NCBI RefSeq assembly: GCF_040358985.1 | Contig: NZ_CP132932.1 | Location: 3,720,001 to 3,784,000, forward strand | From: Tunturibacter empetritectus | GTDB taxonomy: Bacteria > Acidobacteriota > Terriglobia > Terriglobales > Acidobacteriaceae | Length of the DNA stretch: 64,000 nt | Reading direction: 5' to 3' | In this document: positions 45,778 to 56,826 of the stretch, one piece after another | Position numbering within the stretch: the first letter of the stretch is position 1 | How the letters are laid out: each line of letters opens with the position of its first letter | Position numbers and translations under genes: made by a program | Notes under the pieces: generated by a model | The model's database searches: none | Seen by the model: the letters and a program-made list of their open reading frames with translations, nothing else | What the model was told of the DNA's origin: nothing

Positions 45778-46863
45778 ATGGTGTCTTTGAAGATTTTAAA
45801 CAGGAAGATTTCGAATTGGATGTTGGCGGGAGTGGTGGCTCTGAGTGCTACGGCAGTGGCGGCGGCGCAGACGGCAGCGGGTGCGGGAGCGCAGACGGCT
45901 CCTGCCGGGCAGAAGTCTGATGCTCCCCTGAAGCTGCAGAGCCTGGGGCAGGATACCAAGGCGGATCCTTTTCCTCCGGTGAATCAGAAGTACTTCACGG
46001 CGTCTACGCCTACGGTGGATACGGTCAATGCGTTTCTGAAGGCGCTGTGGGGTTATGATTCGAACCGCATCTGGCGGGTGGAGGCGATTCAGACCACCTC
46101 GGCGCCGAATGTGACCAAGGTGATTGTGTTTGTGTCGGACAAGACTCCGAATGCGAAGGTGCAGCCGACGGCGTTTTTTGTGACGCCGGATGGAAAGCAT
46201 GCGGTTGCGGGCGATGCGGTAGTGCCGTTTGGCGCGACGCCGTTTGCCGATCTGCGCAAGACGCTACAGGCTCGGGCAGATGGTGCGACGCGGGGCGCGA
46301 CGAGCAAGGACCTTCTTCTGGTAGAGTTTTCCGATCTGCAGTGTCCGCATTGCAAAGACGCGCAGTCCACGATGAATCAGCTGGTGAAGGACTTCCCGAA
46401 CGCCCGTGTGGTGTATCAGAGCTTTCCTCTGGTGGATCTGCACCCCTTTGCGTTCAAGGCGGCGGCGTATGGGTACTGCGTGCAGAAGCAGAAGAACGAC
46501 GCGTTCTTTGTCTACTCGGCTGCGGTGTTTGATACCCAGGCTGCTTTGACGGACGAGACTGGGAATCAGACGCTGAAGGATGCTGTGACCAAGGCTGGAC
46601 TAGATCCGGCAGCGATCGATGCGTGCGCGGCGACTCCGGCAACCAAGGAGCAGGTGAATGCCTCGATCAAGCTGGCGCAGGATGTGGGTGTTGAGCAGAC
46701 GCCGATGCTTGCGGTGAATGGGCACCTATTGCCGCTGGCTGGGATTCCGTACGAGACGCTGAAGACGATCATTTCGTACCAGGCTTCGCTCGATGGCGTG
46801 AGCACGGGAGCGACCGGGCCGGCGGTGGGTAGCAGCTCGAATCCTCCGACACTGGGAAAGTAG
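45778..46863 (+). CDS. Secreted DsbA-like thioredoxin-fold protein
   Basis: A 361-residue protein with a signal peptide (about 1-31). An N-terminal region (50-165) of unknown fold is followed by a thioredoxin/DsbA domain with CPHC (in LLVEFSDLQCPHCKDAQ), VGVEQTPMLAVNGHLLPL and the cis-Pro in QTP. It probably forms or isomerises disulfides in the periplasm, relevant for the Cys-rich DUF3011 proteins (inference). A strong terminator follows the stop. Confidence 0.9.
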   Translation: MVSLKILNRKISNWMLAGVVALSATAVAAAQTAAGAGAQTAPAGQKSDAPLKLQSLGQDTKADPFPPVNQKYFTASTPTVDTVNAFLKALWGYDSNRIWRVEAIQTTSAPNVTKVIVFVSDKTPNAKVQPTAFFVTPDGKHAVAGDAVVPFGATPFADLRKTLQARADGATRGATSKDLLLVEFSDLQCPHCKDAQSTMNQLVKDFPNARVVYQSFPLVDLHPFAFKAAAYGYCVQKQKNDAFFVYSAAVFDTQAALTDETGNQTLKDAVTKAGLDPAAIDACAATPATKEQVNASIKLAQDVGVEQTPMLAVNGHLLPLAGIPYETLKTIISYQASLDGVSTGATGPAVGSSSNPPTLGK

Positions 46864-46889
46864 CTGCTTCTGCGTTTCGGTTTGATGAG

Positions 46890-46922
46890 AAAGCTCTGAT
46901 CATGGCGATCGGGGCTTTTTTA
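46890..46922 (+). terminator. Rho-independent terminator after the DsbA-like gene
   Basis: AAGCTCTGATC (46891-46901), loop ATGGC, GATCGGGGCTT, then TTTTT. Stem of about 11 bp with two G-U pairs. Confidence 0.85.
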
Positions 46923-46933
46923 TGTGTGGAGGG

Positions 46934-47161
46934 TCAGCGGTGGCGGTCGCCGAGGAGTTTGATAGCTGCCAAAAGAAGCGTGAGAAAACCGGTGGGGAGG
47001 CAGCCCATTGCGAGCATCAGGGACAGCCAGCCGAGGTTGGTGTGCGGACCCTGATGGCGGGAGATGCCTCCGAAGCTGGTGAAGATGAGTGCTGCTGCGA
47101 TGACTCCAGTCCCGAAGATGAGGAGGCCGGTACGGAGGAGCTTGCGGGTGTCTGGTTGCAT
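46934..47161 (-). CDS. Small two-helix membrane protein
   Basis: A 75-residue protein with two hydrophobic segments (LLRTGLLIFGTGVIAAALIF and LSLMLAMGCLPTGFLTLLLA). The start at 47161 (MQPDTRKLL) is chosen because the longer frame runs antisense-like through the DUF420 gene end. It is the last gene of the cyoE-DUF420 operon, 65 bp after DUF420. Function unknown; a link to oxidase assembly is inferred from position. Confidence 0.65.
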   Translation of the reverse strand: MQPDTRKLLRTGLLIFGTGVIAAALIFTSFGGISRHQGPHTNLGWLSLMLAMGCLPTGFLTLLLAAIKLLGDRHR

Positions 47162-47226
47162 AGGGACGGTGCTTCGTGCGGTGGTTTGATGTTGCTTTGT
47201 TGTGAATCTGCGTGAGTGGATCTTCC

Positions 47227-47796
47227 TTAGTGAATCAAGGCTTGCATGGCGTATACGATGACTCCGGTGACGGAGACGTAGAGCCAGATGGGGAAGGTGT
47301 AGCGTGCAAGTTTTTTGTGCGTCGGGAAGCGGCCGGTGAGCGAAAGGAAGAATGTGATCAGGATCATCGGCAGGGCGACGACCGAGAGGAAGATGTGGGA
47401 GGCGAGGAGCTTCCAGTAGAAGGGCCACCATGGGCTGAGGCGGTTGAAGTGAGTTTCGCCATGGAGGGTGAAGTTGGTCAGGTAGGAGACGAGAAAGATG
47501 GTGGAGAAGAAGAACGCCGTGAACATGGCCGCGCGGTGTTGGGTAACGCGGCGAGCTCTGATATAGCCGAAGCCAATGATAAGCGCGATGGTGCAGAGGG
47601 CGTTGAGGATCGCATTGAGTAGCGGGAGCGAGCGAAGATGATTGCCGGTGATATCAAGCGGCGCATGGAAGTAGACGAGGTAGCAGATGAGTGCGCTGGC
47701 CGCGGCGCTGACGACGATGATAGTCGCGATGATGCTTGGCGGAGTGCGCAGGTTTGCGCCGGGATTTTTGTTGGGCAGAGCAGTTTGCGCGGGCAT
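47227..47796 (-). CDS. DUF420 membrane protein (oxidase assembly type)
   Basis: A 189-residue protein with about five TM helices. Diagnostic wording is FFFSTIFLVSYLTNFTLHGE, LLASHIFLSVVALPMILIT and YTFPIWLYVSVTGVIVYAM. The ATG at 47796 overlaps the cyoE stop by one base. DUF420 proteins occur near heme-copper oxidase genes, and a role in oxidase assembly is suspected for the family. No oxidase subunits are in the window. Confidence 0.85.
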   Translation of the reverse strand: MPAQTALPNKNPGANLRTPPSIIATIIVVSAAASALICYLVYFHAPLDITGNHLRSLPLLNAILNALCTIALIIGFGYIRARRVTQHRAAMFTAFFFSTIFLVSYLTNFTLHGETHFNRLSPWWPFYWKLLASHIFLSVVALPMILITFFLSLTGRFPTHKKLARYTFPIWLYVSVTGVIVYAMQALIH

Positions 47797-48752
47797 TAGA
47801 AGAGAAGACGTCCTTTGGCGTCTAGCATCATGGCGGCTAAAAGTAGCGGGAGATAAATCACTGAGGCGCGGAGGAGATCGCGGGCTACGAGGCGCGAGGA
47901 GTCGGAGTCGGGATTGCGGAGGATGCGCGCGAAGCGAATGGTGTACCAGAGGTAGCCTGTACCCAGGATCGTCGCTGCGACTGCGTAGAAGTAGCCGGTG
48001 GTGTGTAGCGCTGCGGGCCACAGGCTGGCTGGGATCATAAGGACCGCGTAGAAGAGGGCCTGAATGACTGTGCTCTGTGCGGCGTACTGGGTATTTGGCA
48101 GGTTGGGTGTGAGGCGGATGCCGGCGCGGGCGTAGTCGTCGCGGTACATCCAGCCGATGGCCATGAAGTGGGGGAACTGCCAGACGAAGAGGATGGCGAA
48201 GAGAGCTACGCCGGGCCACTCGATGATGCCGCGTGCGGCGGTCCAGCCGATGAGGGGGGGCAGTGCGCCGGGGAATGCGCCGATGAAGGTGTTGATGGTG
48301 GTGACGCGCTTGAGCGGGGTGTAGATGGCGACGTAGCCGATCGCGGTGAGGAGTGTGAGGGTTCCGGTGAGCAGGTTGGTGGTGTAGGCGAGGTAGAGCG
48401 AGCCGAGGAAGATGGCCGCGAAACCAAGGATGAGGCCGTGCGTGAGCGAGATTCTACCGGCTGCCATGGGGCGTGAGGCGGTGCGGCGCATAAGCGAGTC
48501 GGTTTTGCGTTCGAGGGCCTGGTTGAGCGCGCTGCTGCCGCAGGTTACGACGGCGATTCCTGCGAGAGCCTGGAGGAGACCGGCGTGGAAGGGGCTGATG
48601 CCGCTGCGGAGGCTGCCCAGATAGAAGCCTGCTCCGGCGGTGATGATGACCATGGTTGAGACGCGGAGTTTGAAGAGAGTGGCGTAGTCGGCGAGCAGCG
48701 AATGGGACTTCGCGGGCGCGAGGACGTGATCGGTTGTCGCGGAGGTGGCCAC
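47796..48752 (-). CDS. cyoE: Protoheme IX farnesyltransferase (heme O synthase)
   Basis: A 318-residue UbiA-type prenyltransferase with about nine TM helices. The first prenyl-diphosphate motif is NQALERKTDSLMRRTASRP, with Glu in place of the first Asp, as seen in CtaB-type members. The second motif region is WMYRDDYARAGIRL. It farnesylates heme B to heme O for terminal oxidases. It is followed directly by DUF420 in one operon. Confidence 0.93.
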   Translation of the reverse strand: MATSATTDHVLAPAKSHSLLADYATLFKLRVSTMVIITAGAGFYLGSLRSGISPFHAGLLQALAGIAVVTCGSSALNQALERKTDSLMRRTASRPMAAGRISLTHGLILGFAAIFLGSLYLAYTTNLLTGTLTLLTAIGYVAIYTPLKRVTTINTFIGAFPGALPPLIGWTAARGIIEWPGVALFAILFVWQFPHFMAIGWMYRDDYARAGIRLTPNLPNTQYAAQSTVIQALFYAVLMIPASLWPAALHTTGYFYAVAATILGTGYLWYTIRFARILRNPDSDSSRLVARDLLRASVIYLPLLLAAMMLDAKGRLLF

Positions 48753-48847
48753 AGGATAAGGATAACGCGTTTGGGGCGCGGCGACGGGGCTGGCGTCGCC
48801 GCGTGTGCGCTATTCGAGCGGCTGTGTTCTATTCGGCTGACTATGGT

Positions 48848-50611
<1,764 letters not shown>

Positions 50612-50716
50612 AGGGATTCCTTTGGCTGGATGTTGCTGACACCCCAGTATATGAGAGTGTGTGAAGCGAGTGGGGAGCGTCTCACTTTGAATTCTTGCTT
50701 AAAGGTGTAAAGCGTC

Positions 50717-51325
50717 CTATTGCAGTTGGGCGAGCCAAACGGCGCGGCCGCCGCAAGTTTGATCCTCTGATACAGTGGCGACGACCGCGAAGCCGTGCTC
50801 GCTGAGCAACCTGATGTACTCGGCCGAGTCAAGACTCGCATGATACAACGGCTCACCATGAAGCTGCCCAATCGCCTCACCATACGAACTTCCGCTCGTG
50901 AACATCAGCGCGGCGTGCGGGGCGGCGTGCGCTTTGAATATCGAAAACATCCGCCTCTGGTTCTCATGATTCAAGTGAAAGAAGCTATCCCAGGCGAGGA
51001 TGCCGTCAAAACGTTGCTCAAGACACAATGTGCGCATATCTGAAAGAAGCGCCTGCTGACTGGGCAAACGCGCTTGAAACATGGCGATCATCGTGGCCGA
51101 GGAGTCAATGCCGGTCACGGCGTAGCCGCTTTCGCTAAGATGTTTTGCGATTGGAGCACCGGCTCCGCAGCCGATGTCCAAGACCGATCCGCCCGTTGGA
51201 ATCAGCGCGCAAAAGCGATTCAACCACCCGCGTTCGCAAAAGTTATTCTCGCGCAGCCGCTCGTTAGCCCAGGCTGCGGCGTGCCTTTCATAGAGGTCGA
51301 TAACGCAATCGGAGTCGGTGCTCAT
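50717..51325 (-). CDS. SAM-dependent methyltransferase
   Basis: A 202-residue class I methyltransferase: YERHAAAWANERL at the start, motif I SVLDIGCGAGAPIAKHL (about 47-63), TGIDSSATMI and FDGILAWDSFFHL. Relatives act on small molecules; the substrate is unknown. The base composition is somewhat less GC-rich than neighbouring genes. It faces away from the atp genes. Confidence 0.85.
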   Translation of the reverse strand: MSTDSDCVIDLYERHAAAWANERLRENNFCERGWLNRFCALIPTGGSVLDIGCGAGAPIAKHLSESGYAVTGIDSSATMIAMFQARLPSQQALLSDMRTLCLEQRFDGILAWDSFFHLNHENQRRMFSIFKAHAAPHAALMFTSGSSYGEAIGQLHGEPLYHASLDSAEYIRLLSEHGFAVVATVSEDQTCGGRAVWLAQLQ

Positions 51326-51434
51326 CGAAAAATTCTACGACGTACCGAGGGTTGAGGAGATGGATCCTTTCGGAGGACGGAAATCGAAGATGAGATCCCA
51401 TCGGACGCTGTATGCGTGGTGTAATAGTCCTGCT

Positions 51435-51698
51435 ATGGCGGATGATGGAGCAGGGAACGGCGGTAACGGCGCGAGTGGAGGCGGCAAAGGTGCGCTCGGT
51501 GAGTTGGTGAAGGCTGAATCGATGATTCAGTTGGCGATTGCTCTGCCGGCTGGGTGCGTCATCGGGTGGTTAGTGGGGAGCTGGCTGGATCGGCACTTTC
51601 ATCAAGGCTGGATCACGGTTGTCGGGATACTGCTTGGGGCAGCGGCGGGATTCGTCCAGATCTTTCGGACGGCGTCGCGGTATATCAAGCGTGGATAA
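51435..51698 (+). CDS. AtpZ/AtpI-type ATP synthase accessory protein
   Basis: An 87-residue protein with a Gly/Asn-rich cytosolic start and two TM helices (MIQLAIALPAGCVIGWLVGS, GWITVVGILLGAAAGFVQIF), the AtpZ/F0-gene1 layout. The start at 51435 (MADDGAGNGG) is favoured; the longer frame overlaps the methyltransferase start. First gene of the F0 cluster; its stop overlaps the possible start of the next gene. Confidence 0.8.
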   Translation: MADDGAGNGGNGASGGGKGALGELVKAESMIQLAIALPAGCVIGWLVGSWLDRHFHQGWITVVGILLGAAAGFVQIFRTASRYIKRG

Positions 51699-52131
51699 GA
51701 GCGCAGGTGAGGATGATCTTGTGAAGACGATGGAGAGCTTCAGCGACGCGGACTTCAAACGGACGATCTTGAGCGCGTTGCGGTTGCTGGTGGTCATTAC
51801 CGTGGTTGCAGCGCCGCTGGTGTGGTGGAAGATGGGCTGGCAGTCCGCGGTTTTGCTGCTGGTGGGGGCGCTGATCTCGGGGTCGGGTCTGTTTGAGTGG
51901 CTGCGGTTGATGACGGCGGTGATGGTTCGGATGGATGGCGGAGGAAAAGCGAAGCCGATGGGACTGATTTTGTTCGGTTTCTTCCTGCGGCTGGGGCTGA
52001 CCGTAGTGCTGCTTTATGTTAGCCTTAAGATTCTGAATGGTTCGGTCTACGCGCTTGCCGCTGGCCTCGCTCTGGGTGTGTTTGCACTGACGATCGAGGG
52101 TTTGAGGCTAATGAAGGCGTGGACGGTTTAG
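51691..52131 (+). CDS. ATP synthase subunit I-like protein
   Basis: An approximately 146-residue protein with four TM helices (LRLLVVITVVAAPLVWW, SAVLLLVGALISGSGL, LILFGFFLRLGLTVVLLYV, VYALAAGLALGVFALTIE), fitting the AtpI/ATP-synt_I family that assists c-ring assembly. The GTG at 51691 overlaps the atpZ stop; GTG 51721 and ATG 51730 are alternatives, 51721 having GAGG upstream. Followed closely by atpB. Confidence 0.75.
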   Translation: MDKSAGEDDLVKTMESFSDADFKRTILSALRLLVVITVVAAPLVWWKMGWQSAVLLLVGALISGSGLFEWLRLMTAVMVRMDGGGKAKPMGLILFGFFLRLGLTVVLLYVSLKILNGSVYALAAGLALGVFALTIEGLRLMKAWTV

Positions 52132-52172
52132 GCCGGGCGTTCGCGGATCAGACTGAAAAGAAGTTTATTTAT

Positions 52173-52904
52173 ATGCCAACACAGACACTCTTCACTCAAT
52201 TTTTGAATCAGCACTTCGGTGCGTTCACGACCTCGCTGCTGCAGACGCTGCATGTGCATCCGAAGTACCCGGCCTATCCGATTACGGATTCGTTTGCGAT
52301 GGAGTTGCTGGTTTTTCTCTTGCTGATCGCGTACTTCACCCTGGTACGGACGACGTTGAGCGTTGAGAAGCCAGCCGGCGCGCAGCACCTGGCAGAGATG
52401 ACCCATGAGTTTGTCTCGGAGCAGGGCGAGCAGATCATCGGCCACGGGTCGGAGCGTTTCACGAGCTACCTGACATCCCTGGGGCTGTTTATTTTGCTGG
52501 CCAACCTGATGGGCATCATTCCCGGGCTGAAGTCTCCTACGGCTTATGCCGTGGTGCCGCTAGGCTTCGCGCTGGTGACGTTCATCTACTACCACTATCA
52601 CGGGATTCGCGAGAACGGCTGGGCATACATTAAGCAGTTTCTGGGTCCGGTGTGGTGGTTGTACCCGCTGCTGCTGCCGATTGAGATCATCTCGCACCTC
52701 GCTCGCGTTCTCTCGCTGACGGTTCGTCTCTACGCGAATATGTTTGCGGGAGACCTGGTGACGATCGCATTCTTCTCGCTGGTTCCGGTTGGAATTCCGC
52801 TGATCTTCCTGGGGCTGCACCTTGGCGTGGCTGTGGTGCAGGCTTACGTGTTCTTTCTGCTGGCGGCGATCTATCTCTCGCTGGCAACGGCGCACGATCA
52901 TTGA
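52173..52904 (+). CDS. atpB: F0 ATP synthase subunit a
   Basis: A 243-residue proton-channel subunit with six TM helices. The essential Arg lies in LSLTVRLYANMFAGDL; the preceding EIISHLARV and the C-terminal VFFLLAAIYLSLATAHDH are typical. Start MPTQTLFTQFLNQHFG at 52173, with AAAAGAAG upstream; the longer frame overlaps subunit I. It forms the ion half-channels against the c-ring. Confidence 0.93.
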   Translation: MPTQTLFTQFLNQHFGAFTTSLLQTLHVHPKYPAYPITDSFAMELLVFLLLIAYFTLVRTTLSVEKPAGAQHLAEMTHEFVSEQGEQIIGHGSERFTSYLTSLGLFILLANLMGIIPGLKSPTAYAVVPLGFALVTFIYYHYHGIRENGWAYIKQFLGPVWWLYPLLLPIEIISHLARVLSLTVRLYANMFAGDLVTIAFFSLVPVGIPLIFLGLHLGVAVVQAYVFFLLAAIYLSLATAHDH

Positions 52905-52915
52905 TGCTTCGCATA

Positions 52916-52935
52916 CCCAAGGCTAAAGCCTTGGG
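52916..52935. repeat. 20-bp palindrome between atpB and atpE
   Basis: CCCAAGGC-TAAA-GCCTTGGG: perfect 8-bp arms. This type (AAGGCTAAAGCCTTGGGCTA) is a common acidobacterial intergenic repeat. Without a T tract it is not a standard terminator, but it could adjust the large subunit c to a ratio by protecting or attenuating mRNA. Confidence 0.75.
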
Positions 52936-53062
52936 CTATCAAGTTTCGCTGCGTTGGGGCCTCCTCTCGCAGTGTGCAACAACGCCGCATAGCGTGAGGG
53001 TGCCAGCACGGTGAGCATCAACCACCCACTGGCGGCGTATCCACGGAGGCAGGAGTAACACG

Positions 53063-53371
53063 ATGAAGAAGCTGCAATATCTTTTTATGTCGTTGGCCGC
53101 GCTGCTTTTCGCAACGCCGGCTTTTGCGCAGGGCGCTGCCGCCCCAAGCCCCGGAGCCCAGTGGGTTCCTCTGGCTGCGGGTCTGGGCATGGCGCTGGCT
53201 GCTGGTCTTTGCGGTCTGGGTCAGGGTAAGGCGACCGCTTCGGCAACCGAGGCGCTGGCACGTAACCCGGGCGCTCGTCCTGGAATCTTTATCTTCCTGA
53301 TTCTTGGTCTGGCGTTTATTGAGTCGCTCGCGCTGTTCACGTTTGTCATCATCTTTCTCAAGGTCCAGTAA
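53063..53371 (+). CDS. atpE: F0 ATP synthase subunit c with signal-like leader
   Basis: A 102-residue subunit c. An N-terminal leader (MKKLQYLFMSLAALLFATPAFA) resembling a signal peptide precedes the usual two-helix hairpin. The ion-binding Glu is E87 in LAFIESLALF; helix 1 has GLGQGKA (Q54). ATG at 53063 is preceded by AGGCAGGAG. Q54, E87 and S88 match Na+-binding positions of Na+ c-rings, but the Tyr is Phe92. It forms the rotor ring. Confidence 0.93.
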   Translation: MKKLQYLFMSLAALLFATPAFAQGAAAPSPGAQWVPLAAGLGMALAAGLCGLGQGKATASATEALARNPGARPGIFIFLILGLAFIESLALFTFVIIFLKVQ

Positions 53372-53390
53372 GCTTTGGGAAGTGTGGGAA

Positions 53391-53426
53391 AAGAAAGCCT
53401 CCGCTATATGCGGGGGCTTTCTTTTG
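53391..53426 (+). terminator. Terminator after atpE
   Basis: AAAGCCTCCGC (53394-53404), loop TATAT, GCGGGGGCTTT (53410-53420), then CTTTT. It ends the F0 gene set before any atpF or F1 gene, so those genes lie elsewhere. Confidence 0.88.
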
Positions 53427-53440
53427 GTTAGAAGATAGAT

Positions 53441-53687
53441 GTCCTGCCGGACGGGCCCGCTGCGCGCGGGGCGGTCACTTCGTGACTTGTGTACCTTGTT
53501 TTGGGTGATGCGATAAGTGTGGTCCTCCCGTTGGTCGGAAGAAATTCATGCCGACCAGCGGGAGGAACTAGATTTATGTGTTTGCAAAACCGGTATACAC
53601 GCCACGAGGTGGCCGCTGAATCGGGGTCCCCATAAACAGGCCTTCGTTTGTGGGGTGACTGAGCGCAGGAGGCCCGTCCGGCAGGAC
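53441..53687. repeat. 247-bp long inverted-repeat element (full copy)
   Basis: Perfect 17-bp terminal inverted repeats GTCCTGCCGGACGGGCC (53441-53457) and its inverse (53671-53687). Second arms are 53471-53495 and 53592-53616 (25 nt); third arms are 53524-53538 and 53551-53565 (15 nt), with a 12-nt loop. An extra stretch of about 40 bp near 53619-53660 is absent from the 17302 copy. No open reading frame of interest. It occupies the convergent gap between atpE and nuoN. Confidence 0.9.
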
Positions 53688-53691
53688 GCAG

Positions 53692-55212
53692 TTACTTCTC
53701 GTCGAACTGCAGCTGGAGGTGGCAGCTATCGGGAGAGGCGGCACACTCCTGTCGGCCCTGTTCGATGAGAGTCGAGTGGCTGGCGTACTCCGCAAAGGAG
53801 ACCGCACCGCTGGGGAGAATGCCGAGAGCGCCCGTCGCCACAGCAGCAAGACCAATCCCAATCGCCGCAGGAACACTGATGCGGCGAAGCTGGTTGAGGC
53901 GGGTACTTTCGCTGCCGGGGCGCGTGTAGATCGCAGCCAGTAGACGCAGGTAGTAGAAGCAGGCGACGCCACTGTTGAGCAGGCCGATGACCGCCAGCCA
54001 CACATTGCCGCCGTGAATCGCCGCCGAGAAGACGTAGAACTTGCCGAAGAAGCCGCCGGTGAAGGGGATTCCGATGAGCGAAAGCAGGAAGAAGCTGAGC
54101 AGAGCGGCGAGGTAGGGACGCTTCTGGCCGAGGCCGGTAAAGTCGTCGATGCTGCGAGCGCACTCGTCGTAGCCGGAGATCTGCGTGACGACCGCGAAGG
54201 CACCGACGTTCATCGCGGCGTAGGTCGCTGTGTAAAAGCAGGCTGCGGCGATACCGTCGTAGGGAAAAGCAGTAAAGGCGACGAGGAGGTAGCCGGCGTG
54301 GGCGATGCTGGAGTAAGCGAGCATGCGCTTGACGTCGCGCTGCATCAGGGCGCCCAAGTTGCCGATGGTCATCGACAGGGCGGCGAGAATCCACATCAGG
54401 ATGGCCCAGCGATGTTGATAGGTGGGGAAGCCGGTGAAGGTGATGCGCAGCAGGACGGCGAAGGCAGCGGCTTTGGGAGCGGTCGACATGAGGCCAACGA
54501 CCGGCGCTGGTGCGCCCTGATAGACATCAGGGGTCCAGACATGGAAGGGCGCGGCGGAGACTTTAAAGCCGAGACCGATAACGATGAGCGCGAGGGCGGT
54601 AAAGGCGAGGGCAGGAGTTGTAGTGGTCTCGAGGCCGTGGGCGATAGCGTAGATGTTGGTCGAGCCCGTGGCTCCGAACGCGAGGGCTACGCCGTAGAGG
54701 AAGAAGGCCGTGGCGAAGGAGCCGAGCAGGAAATATTTGATTGAGGACTCGGTGCCGGTGGCTTGACCCTTGCGGAAGCCGCACATAATGTAGGTTGAGA
54801 TCGAGGAGATCTCCAGACCGACGAAGATCATGAGCAGTTCGACCGAGCAGGTCATCAGCATCATGCCGACTGCGCCGAAGAGCGTGAGGGCAAAGTACTC
54901 GCCCGCGTGGCTGGCATTGCCTTCGAAGAAATCGAGTGAGCCTAGCAGGGTGACCAGGACAACGGAGCCGATGACGAAGTGGAAGAGTACAGAAAAGGCG
55001 TCGACCTGAATGGTGCCGGAGAAGGCGTGGACGGTGCCGAACTGAATCTGATACCAGCTTGCTGCGAGAGCGGCGACGGTGCCCGCGATAGCTAGCCAGC
55101 CGAGAGGCTTGCGGCTGGAGCCTGGCTTCAGGCATGGCTCCGCGAGCATGACAACGACACCGGTGAGGGTGAGGATAAGCTCGGGAAGGAGGGCCAGGAC
55201 GTTAGGGGACAT
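53692..55212 (-). CDS. nuoN: Complex I subunit N
   Basis: A 506-residue antiporter-like subunit with about 14 TM helices. Typical: [40 protein letters not shown] and [19 protein letters not shown], with the conserved TM lysines. The start overlaps the nuoM stop by one base. It ends 5 bp from the inverted-repeat element. The last ~30 residues ([21 protein letters not shown]) are polar and Cys-containing. Confidence 0.95.
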   Translation of the reverse strand: MSPNVLALLPELILTLTGVVVMLAEPCLKPGSSRKPLGWLAIAGTVAALAASWYQIQFGTVHAFSGTIQVDAFSVLFHFVIGSVVLVTLLGSLDFFEGNASHAGEYFALTLFGAVGMMLMTCSVELLMIFVGLEISSISTYIMCGFRKGQATGTESSIKYFLLGSFATAFFLYGVALAFGATGSTNIYAIAHGLETTTTPALAFTALALIVIGLGFKVSAAPFHVWTPDVYQGAPAPVVGLMSTAPKAAAFAVLLRITFTGFPTYQHRWAILMWILAALSMTIGNLGALMQRDVKRMLAYSSIAHAGYLLVAFTAFPYDGIAAACFYTATYAAMNVGAFAVVTQISGYDECARSIDDFTGLGQKRPYLAALLSFFLLSLIGIPFTGGFFGKFYVFSAAIHGGNVWLAVIGLLNSGVACFYYLRLLAAIYTRPGSESTRLNQLRRISVPAAIGIGLAAVATGALGILPSGAVSFAEYASHSTLIEQGRQECAASPDSCHLQLQFDEK

Positions 55213-56777
55213 TACTTCGTGGCCTCCTGGGCGGCGGATGTCTGTGGGACGATGGTGCTGACGGCGGCTGCGGGTTCGATGGGCTGCGGCTCCTGCGCGA
55301 GGTAGGTGCCTGCGGTGTCGATGGCGCGCAGCCAGTAGGGGGACGCGATGCCCATGAACAACATCACGGCGATGAGAGGCCAGAGTGCGAGGTGTTCGCG
55401 GGCGGTGACGTCAGGGACTGGAACGTCGGCTGTGTTCTCGTTCAGATCGCCATAGAAGACGCGCTGAATCATCCAGAGCATGTAGGAGGCGGTGAGGATG
55501 ACGCCAGTGGTGGCGAGCACCGTCCAGCGAGTGTGATGAGTAACTGCGGACTGCATGCCGCCGGTGAGGACGAGGAACTCGCCTACGAAGCCGTTGAGCA
55601 TCGGCAAGCCGATCACCGATAGGGTTGTGATGACGAAGAGGGTCACCATCCAGGGAAGCTTGGCGGCGAGACCACCGTAGTCGCGCATGTCGTAGGTGCC
55701 GTAGCGCTCGTAGAGGATGCCGAGAAGGATGAAGAAAGCTCCGGCGCCGATGCCTTCGTTGAGGGTGGCGTAGATGCCTCCATCGATACCCGCGATGGTG
55801 AAGGTGAAGATGCCGAGGATGACGACGCTGACGTGCCCGAGTGCGCCGTATGCGGCTAGTTGCTTGAGATCTTTTTGAACGAGAGCGAAGAGTGCCCCGT
55901 AGACGATGCCGATGGCTCCGAGGGCGATCATGAGGGGGGCGATCTGGCGGGACTGCTCGGGGAAGATGCTGAAGGAGAAGCGCAGGATGGAGTAGAGGCC
56001 AAGTTTGCCAACCAACACCATCACGGCGGCGGTAGGGGCTTCGGCGATTGCGTCAGAGAGCCAGCCGTGGAGCGGGAAGACTGGAACTTTCACCGCGAAG
56101 GCTACGAGGAAGGCGAGCGAGGCCAGCCAGAGTGCCGCGTTATTGCTGGAGATATTGTGGGTGGCTGCAAGCTGGGCTAGCTCAGGGAGCTGGAAGGTGC
56201 CGGTGCGGGCGTAGACCCAGAGCATGCCGACTAGGAGGATCGCTGAGGGGATGAAGGTGTAGAGGAAGTATTTGATGGCGGCGCGTCGACGGTTGGCGCT
56301 GCGGCCGAAGGTTGCGATGAGCAATGTCATGGGAACCAGCGAGAGTTCCCAGAAGGCGTAGTAGAGGAAGAGGTCGAGCGAGACGAAGATACCGATCATC
56401 GCGACCTGCTGCAGGAGGAAGAGAGTGTAGAAGAGCTTCTTGCGATCGCCGATGGTGTTCCAGGAGACGAGGACGCCGAGGGGGGCGAGGAAGCCTGTGA
56501 GAACGACGAGCCACATAGAAAGGCCGTCAACGCCGAGATGATAGCGGATGGCGGGCGAGGTGATCCACTCGTGATTCTGTTCGAACTGGAAGCTGCCGGC
56601 GACGGCGGAGTAGTCGTAGTGTGCGGGCAGATGCAGGGTGCAGACGAAGGTGATGAGGGTGACGGCGAGCGCACCCCATTGCATCAGCTTGCCCTTGTCG
56701 GGCAGCAAGGCCAGCAGGACCGCGCCCGCGAGCGGGACGAAGATGAGGACGGTCAGGATGGTGTGGTCGATATTCAT
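55212..56777 (-). CDS. nuoM: Complex I subunit M
   Basis: A 521-residue, about 14-TM subunit: [53 protein letters not shown] and [18 protein letters not shown]. The start at 56777 (MNIDHTIL) follows AAGGAAACG; the frame reaches 56798 but has no better site. It pumps protons with L and N in the membrane arm. Confidence 0.95.
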   Translation of the reverse strand: MNIDHTILTVLIFVPLAGAVLLALLPDKGKLMQWGALAVTLITFVCTLHLPAHYDYSAVAGSFQFEQNHEWITSPAIRYHLGVDGLSMWLVVLTGFLAPLGVLVSWNTIGDRKKLFYTLFLLQQVAMIGIFVSLDLFLYYAFWELSLVPMTLLIATFGRSANRRRAAIKYFLYTFIPSAILLVGMLWVYARTGTFQLPELAQLAATHNISSNNAALWLASLAFLVAFAVKVPVFPLHGWLSDAIAEAPTAAVMVLVGKLGLYSILRFSFSIFPEQSRQIAPLMIALGAIGIVYGALFALVQKDLKQLAAYGALGHVSVVILGIFTFTIAGIDGGIYATLNEGIGAGAFFILLGILYERYGTYDMRDYGGLAAKLPWMVTLFVITTLSVIGLPMLNGFVGEFLVLTGGMQSAVTHHTRWTVLATTGVILTASYMLWMIQRVFYGDLNENTADVPVPDVTAREHLALWPLIAVMLFMGIASPYWLRAIDTAGTYLAQEPQPIEPAAAVSTIVPQTSAAQEATK

Positions 56778-56826
56778 CGTTTCCTTTGGGTGGTGCAAGA
56801 GCAGGGTACTGGTAGAACGAGCTTGC

